64,000 bases of DNA from Flavobacterium sp. UBA7663 (GTDB taxonomy: Bacteria > Bacteroidota > Bacteroidia > Flavobacteriales > Flavobacteriaceae): the NCBI RefSeq assembly GCF_002483315.1, contig NZ_DLHR01000024.1:43295-107294 (forward strand), given 5' to 3'. The notes below the pieces were generated by a model, which did no database searches, was not told the origin of the DNA, and saw nothing but the letters and a program-made list of their open reading frames with translations. Shown here one piece after another: positions 42,221 to 51,082 of this stretch (within the stretch, counting starts at the first letter, position 1; every line of letters begins with the position of its first letter). Both the position numbers and the translations under genes were made by a program.

Positions 42221-43633
42221 ATGGGAAAAAAGAAAACAGACAAAATCGTATTCGAAAACGTAAAAATCCTTGATGCAGGTGCAAAAGGTGTATCGGTAGC
42301 TAAAGCTCCTGATGGTAAAGTAATATTTCTTCCAAATGTAGTGCCAGGCGATGTGGTAGACGTACAAACCATGAAGAAAAGAAAAGCCTACTACGAAGGT
42401 AAAGCTATAAAAATCCACGAATTTTCAGAACATAGAATTGAACCGGTTTGCGAGCATTTTGGTGCTTGTGGTGGTTGCAAATGGCAAAACATGAAGTACA
42501 GCCAACAATTGTACTATAAAAATCAGGAAGTATTTAATAATTTGAAACGTATTGGTAAAATTGAATTACCAGAATTCGAGCCGATTTTAGGTTCGGAAAA
42601 GCAATTGTTTTATAGAAATAAAATGGAATTTGGTTTCTCGAATGCACGTTGGATGACCGATGCGGAAATTCAATCGGGAACTGAATTTGATAATAAAAAT
42701 GCATTAGGATTTCATATTCCAAGAATGTGGGATAAGATTTTAGATATTGAAAAATGTCATTTACAAGAAGATCCATCAAATGAGATTCGTAACGAAATCA
42801 AACGTTTTGCAAACGAAAACAATCTTACGTTCTTTAATGCTAGAGCTGTGGAAGGTTTGTTGCGAACATTAATGATTCGTACAGCTTCAACCGGAGAACT
42901 TATGGTGTTGATTCAGTTTTATGAAAACGATAAAAACGGAATCGAATTGATGATGAATTTCTTGGCAGAACGTTTTCCTCAAATAACTTCGTTACAATAT
43001 GTTATCAATCAAAAGTTGAATGATACGTTGTATGATCAAGATATTATTTTATTCAAAGGTCGTGATTATATCTTGGAAGAAATGGAAGGTTTGCATTTTA
43101 GTATTAATGCAAAATCTTTCTATCAAACCAATTCAGATCAAGCGTATGAATTGTACAAAATTACTAGAGAATTTGCTGGTTTAACAGGAAATGAAACCGT
43201 TTACGATTTGTATACAGGAACTGGAACTATTGCGCAATTCGTATCGAAAAAAGCGAAAAAAGTAATTGGTGTTGAAGCTGTTCCAGAAGCGATTATTGAT
43301 GCAAAAGCTAACGCCGAACGCAATAACATTACAAATTGTGAGTTTTATGTAGGTGATATGAAAAACGTTTTCAATGACGAATTCATCAACCAACACGGAC
43401 AACCCGATGTTATTATTACTGACCCGCCAAGAGACGGAATGCACAAAGATGTGGTAGAGATGTTATTAAAAACTGATGTACCAAAAATTGTGTATGTAAG
43501 CTGTAATTCGGCAACACAAGCCCGTGATTTGGCTTTGATGGACGAGAAATACAAAGTAGTTCGTGTGCGTCCTGTGGATATGTTTCCGCAAACGCATCAT
43601 GTGGAAAACGTGGTTCTTTTAGAAAAAAGATAA
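42221..43633 (+). CDS. rlmD: 23S rRNA (uracil-5)-methyltransferase RlmD
   Basis: 470 residues. TRAM domain (about 8-65), then the iron-sulfur cysteines C77, C83, C86 (CEHFGACGGC) and probably C179 (EKCHLQ). The SAM domain has VYDLYTGTGTIAQFVS, the TDPPRDGMH motif and nucleophile C428 (YVSCNSATQARD). Makes 5-methyluridine in 23S rRNA. The iron-sulfur set supports the RlmD/RumA branch over TrmA. Heads an operon with DUF6452 and DUF6048 genes, 3 bases away. Confidence 0.9.
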   Translation: MGKKKTDKIVFENVKILDAGAKGVSVAKAPDGKVIFLPNVVPGDVVDVQTMKKRKAYYEGKAIKIHEFSEHRIEPVCEHFGACGGCKWQNMKYSQQLYYKNQEVFNNLKRIGKIELPEFEPILGSEKQLFYRNKMEFGFSNARWMTDAEIQSGTEFDNKNALGFHIPRMWDKILDIEKCHLQEDPSNEIRNEIKRFANENNLTFFNARAVEGLLRTLMIRTASTGELMVLIQFYENDKNGIELMMNFLAERFPQITSLQYVINQKLNDTLYDQDIILFKGRDYILEEMEGLHFSINAKSFYQTNSDQAYELYKITREFAGLTGNETVYDLYTGTGTIAQFVSKKAKKVIGVEAVPEAIIDAKANAERNNITNCEFYVGDMKNVFNDEFINQHGQPDVIITDPPRDGMHKDVVEMLLKTDVPKIVYVSCNSATQARDLALMDEKYKVVRVRPVDMFPQTHHVENVVLLEKR

Positions 43634-43636
43634 ATT

Positions 43637-44140
43637 ATGAAAAAAATAGTTTTTATAACCCTATCATTGCTTTTAGCCGTTTCGTTTTGGAACTGCGAAA
43701 AAGATGATATTTGTGCCGAAGGAACGCCCGTAACACCTCGATTAATTATTGAGTTTTACGACGCTGCTAATCCTACCGTTTTAAAAAGTGTTACGAATTT
43801 AGGTGTAATTGAACCTACTTTTACAGAAGGTATTCCTTTTAATGGCGTTTCTAAAATTCAAGTTCCATTGCGAACTACGGCTAATATTACTACTTTGAAT
43901 TTTATCCAAAACGGAAGTGACACTGATACTGCAAATGATAATATTGATGCGATTACTTTTAACTATGAAAGAATCAATGAATATGTTTCTCGTGCTTGTG
44001 GCTATAAAACACTATTTTATTTAAATGATATCAATCCAATTGAATTAACTGCTGATGGCAACAACTGGATTCAAAACATTGAAGTAATGCAACCTAATAT
44101 TGAAACCGAAAATGAAGTACATGTTAAGATTTATTTTTAG
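43637..44140 (+). CDS. DUF6452-like lipoprotein
   Basis: 167 residues. Signal peptide with lipidated Cys at about 20 (WNCEKDD). Beta-rich body with CAEGTPVTPRLIIEFYD and ACGYKTLFYLN. Typical of a flavobacterial lipoprotein family placed after rlmD. Its end overlaps the start of the next gene by 29 bases, so the two products are probably made in step. Function unknown; probably outer membrane. Confidence 0.75.
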   Translation: MKKIVFITLSLLLAVSFWNCEKDDICAEGTPVTPRLIIEFYDAANPTVLKSVTNLGVIEPTFTEGIPFNGVSKIQVPLRTTANITTLNFIQNGSDTDTANDNIDAITFNYERINEYVSRACGYKTLFYLNDINPIELTADGNNWIQNIEVMQPNIETENEVHVKIYF

Positions 44141-44828
44141 TCTGAGCTTGGTTTGTATTTCGTTATTAGGAAATGCACAAACCAAAGACACCGCAAAAGT
44201 TATGTATCCTGAACGCTATGGTTTGCGCGTGGGCGTTGATTTACACAAAATAGCGCGTTCGTTTTACGAAAAAGACTACAGAGGTTTTGAAGTAGTTGGA
44301 GATTATCGTTTAAGCAAGCGTTTTTACCTAGCAGGAGAAATTGGAAACGAAGACAAAACCGTTGACGACGACCGTTTGAACTTCACTACAAAAGGAACGT
44401 ATTTTAAAGTAGGTTTTGATTACAATTCGTTTGAAAACTGGCTCGACATGGAAAACATGATTTACGCCGGAATGCGCTACGGAGTTAGTAGTTTTAGCCA
44501 AACCTTAAACAGCTACACCATTTATGACCCAACAAACTATTACGGAGAAAACACCATAATTTCAGGAGCAGAATTTGATGGCTTAAATGCAAGTTGGTTA
44601 GAAGTTGTAGGTGGTATCAAAGCTGAGTTATTTAATAACCTTTATATGGGTTTTTCGGTACGATTGAACTATTTGGTTTCCAACAAAAAACCAGATAATT
44701 TTGACAACCTTTTCATACCAGGATACAACCGAACGTATGACGGAAAATTTGGAGCCGGTTTTAATTACTCTCTAAGTTATTTCATACCGATTTACAAGAA
44801 AAACAAAACTACAACTGAGAAAAAATAA
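44112..44828 (+). CDS. DUF6048-like outer-membrane barrel protein
   Basis: 238 residues from the ATG at 44112, chosen because it gives a clean signal peptide (MKYMLRFIFSLSLVCISLLG NAQ). The remainder alternates strands with aromatic girdles (RFYLAGEIGNED, YFKVGFDYNSFENW, GAGFNYSLSYFIPI), as in a small outer-membrane barrel. Overlaps the lipoprotein gene by 29 bases in another frame; the partner is presumably that lipoprotein. Terminator follows. Confidence 0.75.
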   Translation: MKYMLRFIFSLSLVCISLLGNAQTKDTAKVMYPERYGLRVGVDLHKIARSFYEKDYRGFEVVGDYRLSKRFYLAGEIGNEDKTVDDDRLNFTTKGTYFKVGFDYNSFENWLDMENMIYAGMRYGVSSFSQTLNSYTIYDPTNYYGENTIISGAEFDGLNASWLEVVGGIKAELFNNLYMGFSVRLNYLVSNKKPDNFDNLFIPGYNRTYDGKFGAGFNYSLSYFIPIYKKNKTTTEKK

Positions 44829-44834
44829 TATACG

Positions 44835-44862
44835 AAGCGTTACGAAAGTGACGCTTTTTTTT
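44835..44862 (+). terminator. Intrinsic terminator
   Basis: AAGCGTTAC / GTGACGCTT stem with GAAA tetraloop and a run of eight T, ending the rlmD operon. Confidence 0.87.
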
Positions 44863-44920
44863 GTGAGTGATATTTATAATGTTGTAACTATTTTATTATA
44901 TTTGAATTTAACAAAATAAT

Positions 44921-44966
44921 CCTCAACAATACTTGAGGATATAGACAAGTTATCCACAAATTAAAT
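44921..44966 (+). repeat. Cassette left boundary with small hairpin
   Basis: A CCTCAA/TTGAGG hairpin (44921-44938) followed by GTTATCCACAAATTAAAT (44949-44966) just before the hypothetical gene at 44974. The latter follows the pattern seen at 33522, 34449 and 45857. TTATCCACA inside it equals a DnaA-box consensus, but it stands alone. Confidence 0.45.
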
Positions 44967-44973
44967 ATGAGTA

Positions 44974-45720
44974 ATGGAAATAATTGACAAAAAACGAGTA
45001 AAATACTTTACTATTACAACTGCTGTCATATCAGGAGTTATTGCAGTAATTCCGATTGCCATGTATTTTTGGAATTTTCGATATGGCTTGTCAGACAGTA
45101 AAGCAGATTGGGGAACTTTTGGAGATTTTATTGGAGGAGTTGTAGGTACAATTTTTAGCTTGATTGCTGTAATATTCTCGTTAATTAGTATTTATATATC
45201 TTTAAGAATTGCAGCTAGAATTCACGATTCAGAAAAAGAACTACATAAAGAAAATATTACACATGATGTAGAAAGATTTAAAAGAGAAAAGGAGTTAATT
45301 GAACTGCAAAACAAACCAGTTCCTTATTTTAATCTTACACGTTTTCCTGAATTGACTAAAGTTGAATTGATGAACAATGGAACTGGCACTCTAATTGTCA
45401 ACAAAATAAAAATATTTCATAAAGGTATATATTACCCAAACTTTTCCGAATTTCTAACACCTTTGGTAGAAACTGATGCGGAGCCCGAAGATGATATAAT
45501 TTTCTACTTCAATTCAGCACCAACACACGTACTTTCCCCTGGCTCATCAAAAAAAATTTTCAAATTATATCCTGAAAATAATATTGTGAACAAAGCATTT
45601 ACTGAATATCAGTCTGGTTGTAGAGATCTACTAAAAGACTCGAAAATCACAATTGACTACGAAGATATATTTGGAAATACTTTTGAGTATAGTTATGACT
45701 TAATTTATTTGAAGAATTAA
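44974..45720 (+). CDS. Two-helix membrane protein in a cassette
   Basis: 248 residues. Membrane helices at about 10-33 and 50-75 flank the segment DWGTFGDFIGGVVGTIFSLI, a pattern recurring in accessory membrane proteins of bacteria. A charged coiled linker (about 80-110) leads to a cytosolic beta-rich domain (about 115-248). No enzymatic motif. Lies alone between the rlmD operon terminator and an attC-like spacer, so it looks like a mobile single-gene unit. Function unknown. Confidence 0.6.
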   Translation: MEIIDKKRVKYFTITTAVISGVIAVIPIAMYFWNFRYGLSDSKADWGTFGDFIGGVVGTIFSLIAVIFSLISIYISLRIAARIHDSEKELHKENITHDVERFKREKELIELQNKPVPYFNLTRFPELTKVELMNNGTGTLIVNKIKIFHKGIYYPNFSEFLTPLVETDAEPEDDIIFYFNSAPTHVLSPGSSKKIFKLYPENNIVNKAFTEYQSGCRDLLKDSKITIDYEDIFGNTFEYSYDLIYLKN

Positions 45721-45868
45721 TAAAATCTAGAAATAACAGGAGTTTGGCAAGATTGCGAATTTTGTAGTAAATTCACGTTTACGTTTCGCAAGAAATTTTA
45801 TCTTTGATAGAAAATAATCGGTTCCGAAGTTCGCAACTGACGAGAAGCGACGGGACGTTGTGTGTAAT
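45721..45868 (+). repeat. attC-like spacer between two cassette genes
   Basis: Contains ATTGCGAATTT (about 45752-45764) and AAGTTCGCAAC (about 45825-45835), inverted with a 7-bp perfect core (TTGCGAA/TTCGCAA). It ends in GTTGTGTGTAATTAAAT (45857-45873) before the next gene. The terminal GTTGTGTG is mirrored by CATACAAC after that gene. Similar in kind, not in sequence, to the element at 34317-34460. Confidence 0.5.
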
Positions 45869-45878
45869 TAAATAAACA

Positions 45879-46559
45879 ATGGAAATAGCACAAATAATAT
45901 TAGAAATAATTCTTGTCATAATTGGATTATACTTAGCACTTTTTAAATCTTACTTTCAGGAAAAAGGAAAAAATCTTGCTACCAAGGAAGATATTCAAGA
46001 TATCACAAAACTTGTAGAAACTGTAAAAAACCAAATTCATTTCACAACCCAATCTAAACTGAGTTTAAAAACCGAAGAAAGAAATGCGTTGGTAAACCAT
46101 TATGAAAAGTACAACTATTGGTTGAATACAATACTTGACACATACTTTGGTGGAATAAATGAAGAAAATAAAGAAAAACTGAAAGATTATGAGCATCGAC
46201 TCAATGATGCAAAATTTAAATATGAGATTGCCGATGGTAGAAAAGAAGTCTTTGTTAATAATGAGGAAATTGATGAATTACTCAAAGAACTCAAGATTAA
46301 AACTCTAGAACTTCAGCATATGATTGAAAAGAAGATTGGGGAATTAGAATATTGGTTTTTTGAAGTTGAAAGTATGCGAAGCACTACACCTCTTGATCAA
46401 CAGGTTGCCAAGTATAAAGAATTATTAGAGAAAAAAACTAACATTCTGAAAGAAATGAATGCTGAAAGACTCGAGAGATATAAGGAAATAGCACCCAAAG
46501 ACAAAGAGTTCCAAATATTAGTATACAATCACTTGCAAAATATAATAAAAGAAGAATAA
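45879..46559 (+). CDS. Membrane-anchored coiled-coil protein in a cassette
   Basis: 226 residues: one N-terminal membrane helix (about 5-25), then KGKNLATKEDIQDITKLVET, an element frequent in accessory proteins of this build, then mostly charged helices with coiled-coil character to the end. No catalytic residues recognised. Flanked by GTTGTGTGTAA (45857) and CTGCATACAAC (46560-46570), an imperfect inverted pair immediately outside the gene. Function unknown. Confidence 0.6.
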   Translation: MEIAQIILEIILVIIGLYLALFKSYFQEKGKNLATKEDIQDITKLVETVKNQIHFTTQSKLSLKTEERNALVNHYEKYNYWLNTILDTYFGGINEENKEKLKDYEHRLNDAKFKYEIADGRKEVFVNNEEIDELLKELKIKTLELQHMIEKKIGELEYWFFEVESMRSTTPLDQQVAKYKELLEKKTNILKEMNAERLERYKEIAPKDKEFQILVYNHLQNIIKEE

Positions 46560-46667
46560 CTGCATACAACAAAACCTTTACCAATGACCGACGACACTGC
46601 ACATAGCCAAACAGTTAAAACCCAATCTAAAAAGCTGTTTATGGATACTCGCCATTTTTAAAGTATA

Positions 46668-46698
46668 AAAAAATCCCGAGCTCACACTCGGGATTTTC
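46668..46698. terminator. Bidirectional terminator
   Basis: AAAATCCCGAG / CTCGGGATTTT with loop CTCACA and flanking A/T runs. Ends the minus-strand small membrane-protein gene and any transcript from the cassette side. Confidence 0.85.
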
Positions 46699-46932
46699 TT
46701 ATTCTATTTCTTTCACACCTTTTATAAAAAACCACTTCATGTAGATTTTCTCACCATTGTGGGTTTTAATCGCTTGAAATTTAGGAGCTAAAATTAAAGC
46801 TACCATAAAAGCGGTCATTGGTATCCAAAGTCCATTCAAATGCGTGAATTCATCCACTAAATATAATGTTGGTAAATAAATCACCACAAATCCTAAGAAG
46901 TTATATAAGAATGATTTTACTTTTTTATTCAT
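46699..46932 (-). CDS. Small two-helix membrane protein
   Basis: 77 residues with two membrane helices (about 8-26 and 32-50), a basic N-terminus (MNKKVKSF) and a basic C-terminal tail (KIYMKWFFIKGVKEIE). No family recognised. Transcribed alone between a terminator and a palindromic repeat. Confidence 0.65.
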   Translation of the reverse strand: MNKKVKSFLYNFLGFVVIYLPTLYLVDEFTHLNGLWIPMTAFMVALILAPKFQAIKTHNGEKIYMKWFFIKGVKEIE

Positions 46933-46985
46933 TGTTTATAATGTTTAATTGTTGAACTGATAAATTGTTGAATTGAAAACGTATC

Positions 46986-47045
46986 TGTCATTCTGAACTC
47001 GTTTCAGAATCTATCTGGAGAAGCTGAAACGAGTTCAGCTTGACA
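46986..47045. repeat. Large palindromic intergenic repeat
   Basis: TGTCATTCTGAACTCGTTTC (46986-47005) and its near inverse GAAACGAGTTCAGCTTGACA (47026-47045) form a stem with a three-base mismatched patch. The form is that of a REP-like element often scattered between flavobacterial genes. It lies just downstream of the THUMP methyltransferase stop and may protect or end its transcript. Confidence 0.7.
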
Positions 47046-47052
47046 AAAAATG

Positions 47053-48216
47053 TTACTCTTCAGTATTCATATACTTTCCTTTCTTGCTGCCTTCGTACAT
47101 TTCGTATTTCACCAAACGTGCTTCTAACTTACCATTGAAAAGTTTAATTTTTCTACTTGGTTTCAAGCCTACGAATTTCAAAGCTTCTAAATTGGCAGTA
47201 ATAAACCAAGCGTTCGTATTTGGATAATTTTGTTTTAAAGTGTCACCAATTTCTCTGTAAAAACGTTCCATATCAATATCCAAACGCTCACCATAAGGCG
47301 GATTGAACACCATGTGCAATGGTCCTTCGGTTTCTTTTTTAGAATCAAAGAAGTTTTCATTTGAAATTGTGATGTATTCGTCTAAATTGGCATTTCTAAC
47401 GTTATCTTTTGCTTTTGAAACCGCACTTGGCGCTTTGTCATAACCCGTAATCGTATAATGAAATTCGCGTGTTTTCTTTAATAACGATTCCATAATGTTA
47501 TCAAACAATTCTGCATCCCAATCTTTCCATTTCTCAAAACCAAATTCCTTACGATTAATATTCGCTGGAACATTACAAGCAATCATCGCAGCTTCGGCTA
47601 AAATAGTTCCCGAACCACACATTGGATCTAAAAAATGACTTTTTCCTTCCCAACCAGCTAAAATCAACATTCCTGCTGCTAAAACTTCGTTGATAGGCGC
47701 AATATTCGTAGCCGTTCGATACCCTCTATGGTGCAACGAAGCGCCTGAAGAATCTAATGAAACCGTTACATTATCTCTATCAATATGCACGTGAATTTGT
47801 AAATCTGGGAAGTCTTTATCGATACTTGGACGTTTTCCGTTCAAATCTCTAAATTGATCCACAATCGCATCTTTGGTTTTCAAAGCCACAAACTGACTGT
47901 GATTGAAGTTTTCAGAATGCAACGTTGTTTCTACTAAAAACGTATTGTGTTCCGTTAAGTAATCCGACCAATCAATCGCTCTAATGCCTTCATACAACGC
48001 TTTGTCATTATGCGCTTTAAACGTTTTTATAGGTTTTAAGATTTTTAAAGCTGTACGAAGTGCCAAATTGGCTTTGTACATAAATCCTTTATCTCCTTTA
48101 AAACTCACTACACGCGTACCGATTTCAACTTGTTGCGCACCAAGAATTTGTAGTTCTCTTGCTAATATTTCTTCAAAACCAAAGAAGGTTTTGGCGGTCA
48201 TTTTAAAATTTTCCAT
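47053..48216 (-). CDS. THUMP-domain class I SAM-dependent RNA methyltransferase (RlmL N-terminal type)
   Basis: 387 residues: THUMP domain (about 50-160), then a Rossmann methyltransferase domain with DPMCGSGTILAEAAMIA and the NPPYGERL motif (N-P-P-Y) for base amine methylation. Matches the N-terminal half of E. coli RlmL, which makes m2G2445 of 23S rRNA; the fused RlmK half is absent. Cytosolic. Alternative start five codons in (MTAKTFFGFEEILARELQ). Confidence 0.87.
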   Translation of the reverse strand: MENFKMTAKTFFGFEEILARELQILGAQQVEIGTRVVSFKGDKGFMYKANLALRTALKILKPIKTFKAHNDKALYEGIRAIDWSDYLTEHNTFLVETTLHSENFNHSQFVALKTKDAIVDQFRDLNGKRPSIDKDFPDLQIHVHIDRDNVTVSLDSSGASLHHRGYRTATNIAPINEVLAAGMLILAGWEGKSHFLDPMCGSGTILAEAAMIACNVPANINRKEFGFEKWKDWDAELFDNIMESLLKKTREFHYTITGYDKAPSAVSKAKDNVRNANLDEYITISNENFFDSKKETEGPLHMVFNPPYGERLDIDMERFYREIGDTLKQNYPNTNAWFITANLEALKFVGLKPSRKIKLFNGKLEARLVKYEMYEGSKKGKYMNTEE

Positions 48217-48326
48217 TCTTCAATTTCAAGTTCAATTGCAAAAATCAATTGCAATCGTAATAATTAGGGTATTCTTGTGCAAAAATACATTAAATTTGCA
48301 AGATTAATTTGCCAGAAAAAGAATAA

Positions 48327-49070
48327 ATGTCAGAAATTCAAAAGCCTGTATCAGAAAATTGGTTCGAATCTTGGTTTGATACCGAATATTATCACATTTT
48401 ATACAAGGAACGCAACGACGAAGAAGCGCAATTGTTAATGGACAATTTAACGCACTACTTAAACCTTCCAGAAGACGCTAAAATCTTAGACTTAGCTTGC
48501 GGAAAAGGACGTCATGCGATTTATTTAAATTCCCTTGGCTTTGATGTTACGGGTGCTGATTTATCTGAAAATAGTATTAAGGAAGCCTCTGAATTTGCGA
48601 ATGAAAAACTGCATTTCAAAGTGCACGATATGCGCGAAACGTGTAACGAAAAGTACGATGCGATTTTCAATTTATTCACCAGTTTTGGCTATTTTGAAGA
48701 CGATGCCGACAATTATAAAACCATCAAAGCCATTCACAACAGTTTAACCGAAACAGGTTTTGCAGTAATCGATTTTATGAATGTGGATTATGTTTTGGAA
48801 AATTTGGTAGCCGATGAAGTAAAATCAGTTGACGGAATAGATTTTCATATCAAACGCTATTTGAAAGACGGACATATTTATAAAGAAATTGATTTCGAAG
48901 ATAAAGGCGAAAAGTTTCATTTCACCGAAAAAGTACAAGCACTTAGCTTAGAAAATTTCGAAAAAATCATGGAAGAAGCCGGCATTTATCTTTTGGATAT
49001 TTTTGGCGATTATAAATTGCGAAAATTCTTTAAAACACAATCCGAACGTTTAATTATGATTTTTAAATAA
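48327..49070 (+). CDS. Class I SAM-dependent methyltransferase
   Basis: 247 residues. Motif I ILDLACGKGRHAIYLNSLGF, acidic ribose ligand GADLS, and post-motif region FNLFTSFGYFEDD. Small-molecule type methyltransferase of the UbiE/Tam class; substrate unknown. Its stop codon overlaps the ATG of the ZIP transporter gene (TAATG), so the two are coupled, and PH-domain and murQ genes follow in the same direction. Confidence 0.8.
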   Translation: MSEIQKPVSENWFESWFDTEYYHILYKERNDEEAQLLMDNLTHYLNLPEDAKILDLACGKGRHAIYLNSLGFDVTGADLSENSIKEASEFANEKLHFKVHDMRETCNEKYDAIFNLFTSFGYFEDDADNYKTIKAIHNSLTETGFAVIDFMNVDYVLENLVADEVKSVDGIDFHIKRYLKDGHIYKEIDFEDKGEKFHFTEKVQALSLENFEKIMEEAGIYLLDIFGDYKLRKFFKTQSERLIMIFK

Positions 49071-49804
49071 TGCAATATATCATCACCTTTTCAGCCGTTA
49101 TTTTAGGGTTTTTAATCGCTTTGTTTTTAAAACCACAAAAGAAAAAAAACATCAAATTATTGTTAGCGTTCAGTGGTGCGTTTTTACTTTCGTTAACGGT
49201 TTTGCACTTACTTCCCGAATTATTTAGCGAAGGTCACAATCACGTTCATGAAGGCGAAGAAGCGCATGCAACTTTACCAGTTGGTGTTTTCATTATGATA
49301 GGAATTTTGTTCCAAATTTTACTAGAATTTTTCTCAAAAGGCGCTGAACACGGTCACGTTCACGTACACACCGACGAGCATAACGAATTACATCACATTC
49401 CGTGGTTGTTGTTTATTAGTTTGTGTATTCATGCCTTGTTAGAAGGTTTTCCAATTCACGAAAACAACAATTTAGCCTATGGAATTGCAGTACACCACTT
49501 CCCTATTGCTATTATTTTGACCTTGTTTTTCGTAAATGCGAAGATGAATAAACTAATGATTTTTGCTTTTATGTTTTCTTTCGCATTAATGACTCCACTA
49601 GGAACTTTATTAGCGGAACAAATGCATTTTGCCCAACATTACTCAAAGGAAATTTCGGCGGTTGTAGTGGGAATTTTATTTCACATTTCGTCTACAATCA
49701 TTTTTGAAAGTAACGAAGGACACAAATTCAATTTGGCAAAGATTACCATGATTGTATTTGGTTTTGTTTTGGCTTACATCATCGAAATGGGGCATTCGCA
49801 TTAA
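49070..49804 (+). CDS. ZIP-family metal transporter
   Basis: 244 residues with seven to eight membrane helices. Two cytosolic or periplasmic His-rich loops (EGHNHVHEGEEAHA, and HGHVHVHTDEHNELHH) and the metal-site helices (HALLEGFPIHEN, AVHHFPIAI) are typical of ZIP importers for zinc or other divalent metals. Ends in MGHSH. Overlaps the methyltransferase gene by one base. Confidence 0.87.
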   Translation: MQYIITFSAVILGFLIALFLKPQKKKNIKLLLAFSGAFLLSLTVLHLLPELFSEGHNHVHEGEEAHATLPVGVFIMIGILFQILLEFFSKGAEHGHVHVHTDEHNELHHIPWLLFISLCIHALLEGFPIHENNNLAYGIAVHHFPIAIILTLFFVNAKMNKLMIFAFMFSFALMTPLGTLLAEQMHFAQHYSKEISAVVVGILFHISSTIIFESNEGHKFNLAKITMIVFGFVLAYIIEMGHSH

Positions 49805-49870
49805 AAATTTAAAAGGCTTAAAACATAAGTAGTTTTTAGTTAAATTTGAAGAACATTTAAAACAATTAAT

Positions 49871-50251
49871 ATGGGATTATTTTCTGCGCTACTTGGCAAT
49901 GCAGGTGCTGTAAATCAAGAAACTTTAGTGAAAGATTATGGCAAATTATTAATCACGGGTGAAGAAATCGAATTGGGTTTCAAACTAATTCGCGATACTT
50001 TTATTTTCACTAACAAACGTTTAATTCTAATTGAAAAACAAGGAATTACAGGTAGTAAAATAGAATATAAATCCATTACTTACAAAAGCATTTCACGTTT
50101 CAGCGTTGAAACGGCAGGCACTTTTGACTTAGAAGCCGAATTGAAAATTTGGGTTTCTAGTGAAGCTAATCCGAGTATCGTGAAACAATTTAATAAATCA
50201 GTTAATGTGTATGATGTGCAAAATGTTTTAGCCCATCATGTTTTAAAATAA
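49871..50251 (+). CDS. Bacterial PH-domain protein
   Basis: 126 residues, cytosolic. The PH-like fold (PF08000 type) is recognised from DTFIFTNKRLILIEKQGITG, then YKSISRFSVETAGTFDLEAE and LKIWVSSEANPS. These proteins form rings and their role is unknown. Stands 4 bases before murQ. Confidence 0.82.
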   Translation: MGLFSALLGNAGAVNQETLVKDYGKLLITGEEIELGFKLIRDTFIFTNKRLILIEKQGITGSKIEYKSITYKSISRFSVETAGTFDLEAELKIWVSSEANPSIVKQFNKSVNVYDVQNVLAHHVLK

Positions 50252-50255
50252 TCGC

Positions 50256-51074
50256 ATGAACTTTACTAAAACCACTGAACAAGCTTCCAAATACGAACAT
50301 TTAGAAAAAATGTCGGTCACTGATTTGTTGACGAATATCAACAATGAAGATAAAACCGTACCGTTAGCCGTAGAAAAAGCTTTGCCTCAAATTGAAACTT
50401 TAGTGACTGAAATCGTTTCTAAAATGAAACATGGCGGTCGTTTATTTTACATTGGAGCAGGAACTTCGGGACGTTTAGGAATTGTTGATGCATCGGAATG
50501 TCCGCCTACTTTTGGCGTTCCGTTTGATTTGGTAATTGGAATTATTGCGGGTGGCGATACAGCCATTAGAAAAGCAGTAGAATTTGCCGAAGACGACAGA
50601 GAACAAGCGTGGAAAGAATTACAACAATGGAATATCAACGAAAATGATGTTGTAGTTGGAATTGCAGCTTCAGGAACAACACCTTATGTAATTGGTGGAT
50701 TAGAAATGTGCAATCAAAATAACATCAGCACAGGAAGTATCAGTTGCAATGCGGAAAGTCCATTATCCAAAACTGCTAAATTCCCGATTGATGTAGTAGT
50801 TGGACCTGAATTTGTAACGGGAAGTTCTCGTATGAAAGCAGGAACGGCTCAGAAGTTGGTTTTGAATATGATTTCGACTGCAACTATGATTCAGTTGGGT
50901 AAGGTAAAAGGCAATAAAATGGTCGATATGCAATTGAGCAACACCAAATTAATTGATAGAGGAACGAGAATGATTATGGAGGAAATTCCAGTAAGTTATG
51001 AAGAAGCCAATCAATTATTACAAACGCACGGAAGTGTTAGAAACGCAGTTGATTTTTATAATAACAACAAATAA
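50256..51074 (+). CDS. murQ: N-acetylmuramic acid 6-phosphate etherase
   Basis: 272 residues, SIS fold. GAGTSGRLGIVDASECPPTF is the substrate site with catalytic Glu, and GTSRMKAGTAQK-like text (SSRMKAGTAQKLVLNMIST) follows. Cleaves the lactyl ether of MurNAc-6-P in peptidoglycan recycling. A little shorter than the 298-residue E. coli enzyme. No other recycling gene is adjacent. Confidence 0.92.
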   Translation: MNFTKTTEQASKYEHLEKMSVTDLLTNINNEDKTVPLAVEKALPQIETLVTEIVSKMKHGGRLFYIGAGTSGRLGIVDASECPPTFGVPFDLVIGIIAGGDTAIRKAVEFAEDDREQAWKELQQWNINENDVVVGIAASGTTPYVIGGLEMCNQNNISTGSISCNAESPLSKTAKFPIDVVVGPEFVTGSSRMKAGTAQKLVLNMISTATMIQLGKVKGNKMVDMQLSNTKLIDRGTRMIMEEIPVSYEEANQLLQTHGSVRNAVDFYNNNK

Positions 51075-51082
51075 AATATATC

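Noticed and set aside
44950..44958. TTATCCACA, identical to the DnaA-box consensus, as a possible origin
   Set aside because: It is a single copy with no second box, no AT-rich unwinding region or dnaA/dnaN neighbours, and it coincides with the cassette boundary pattern.
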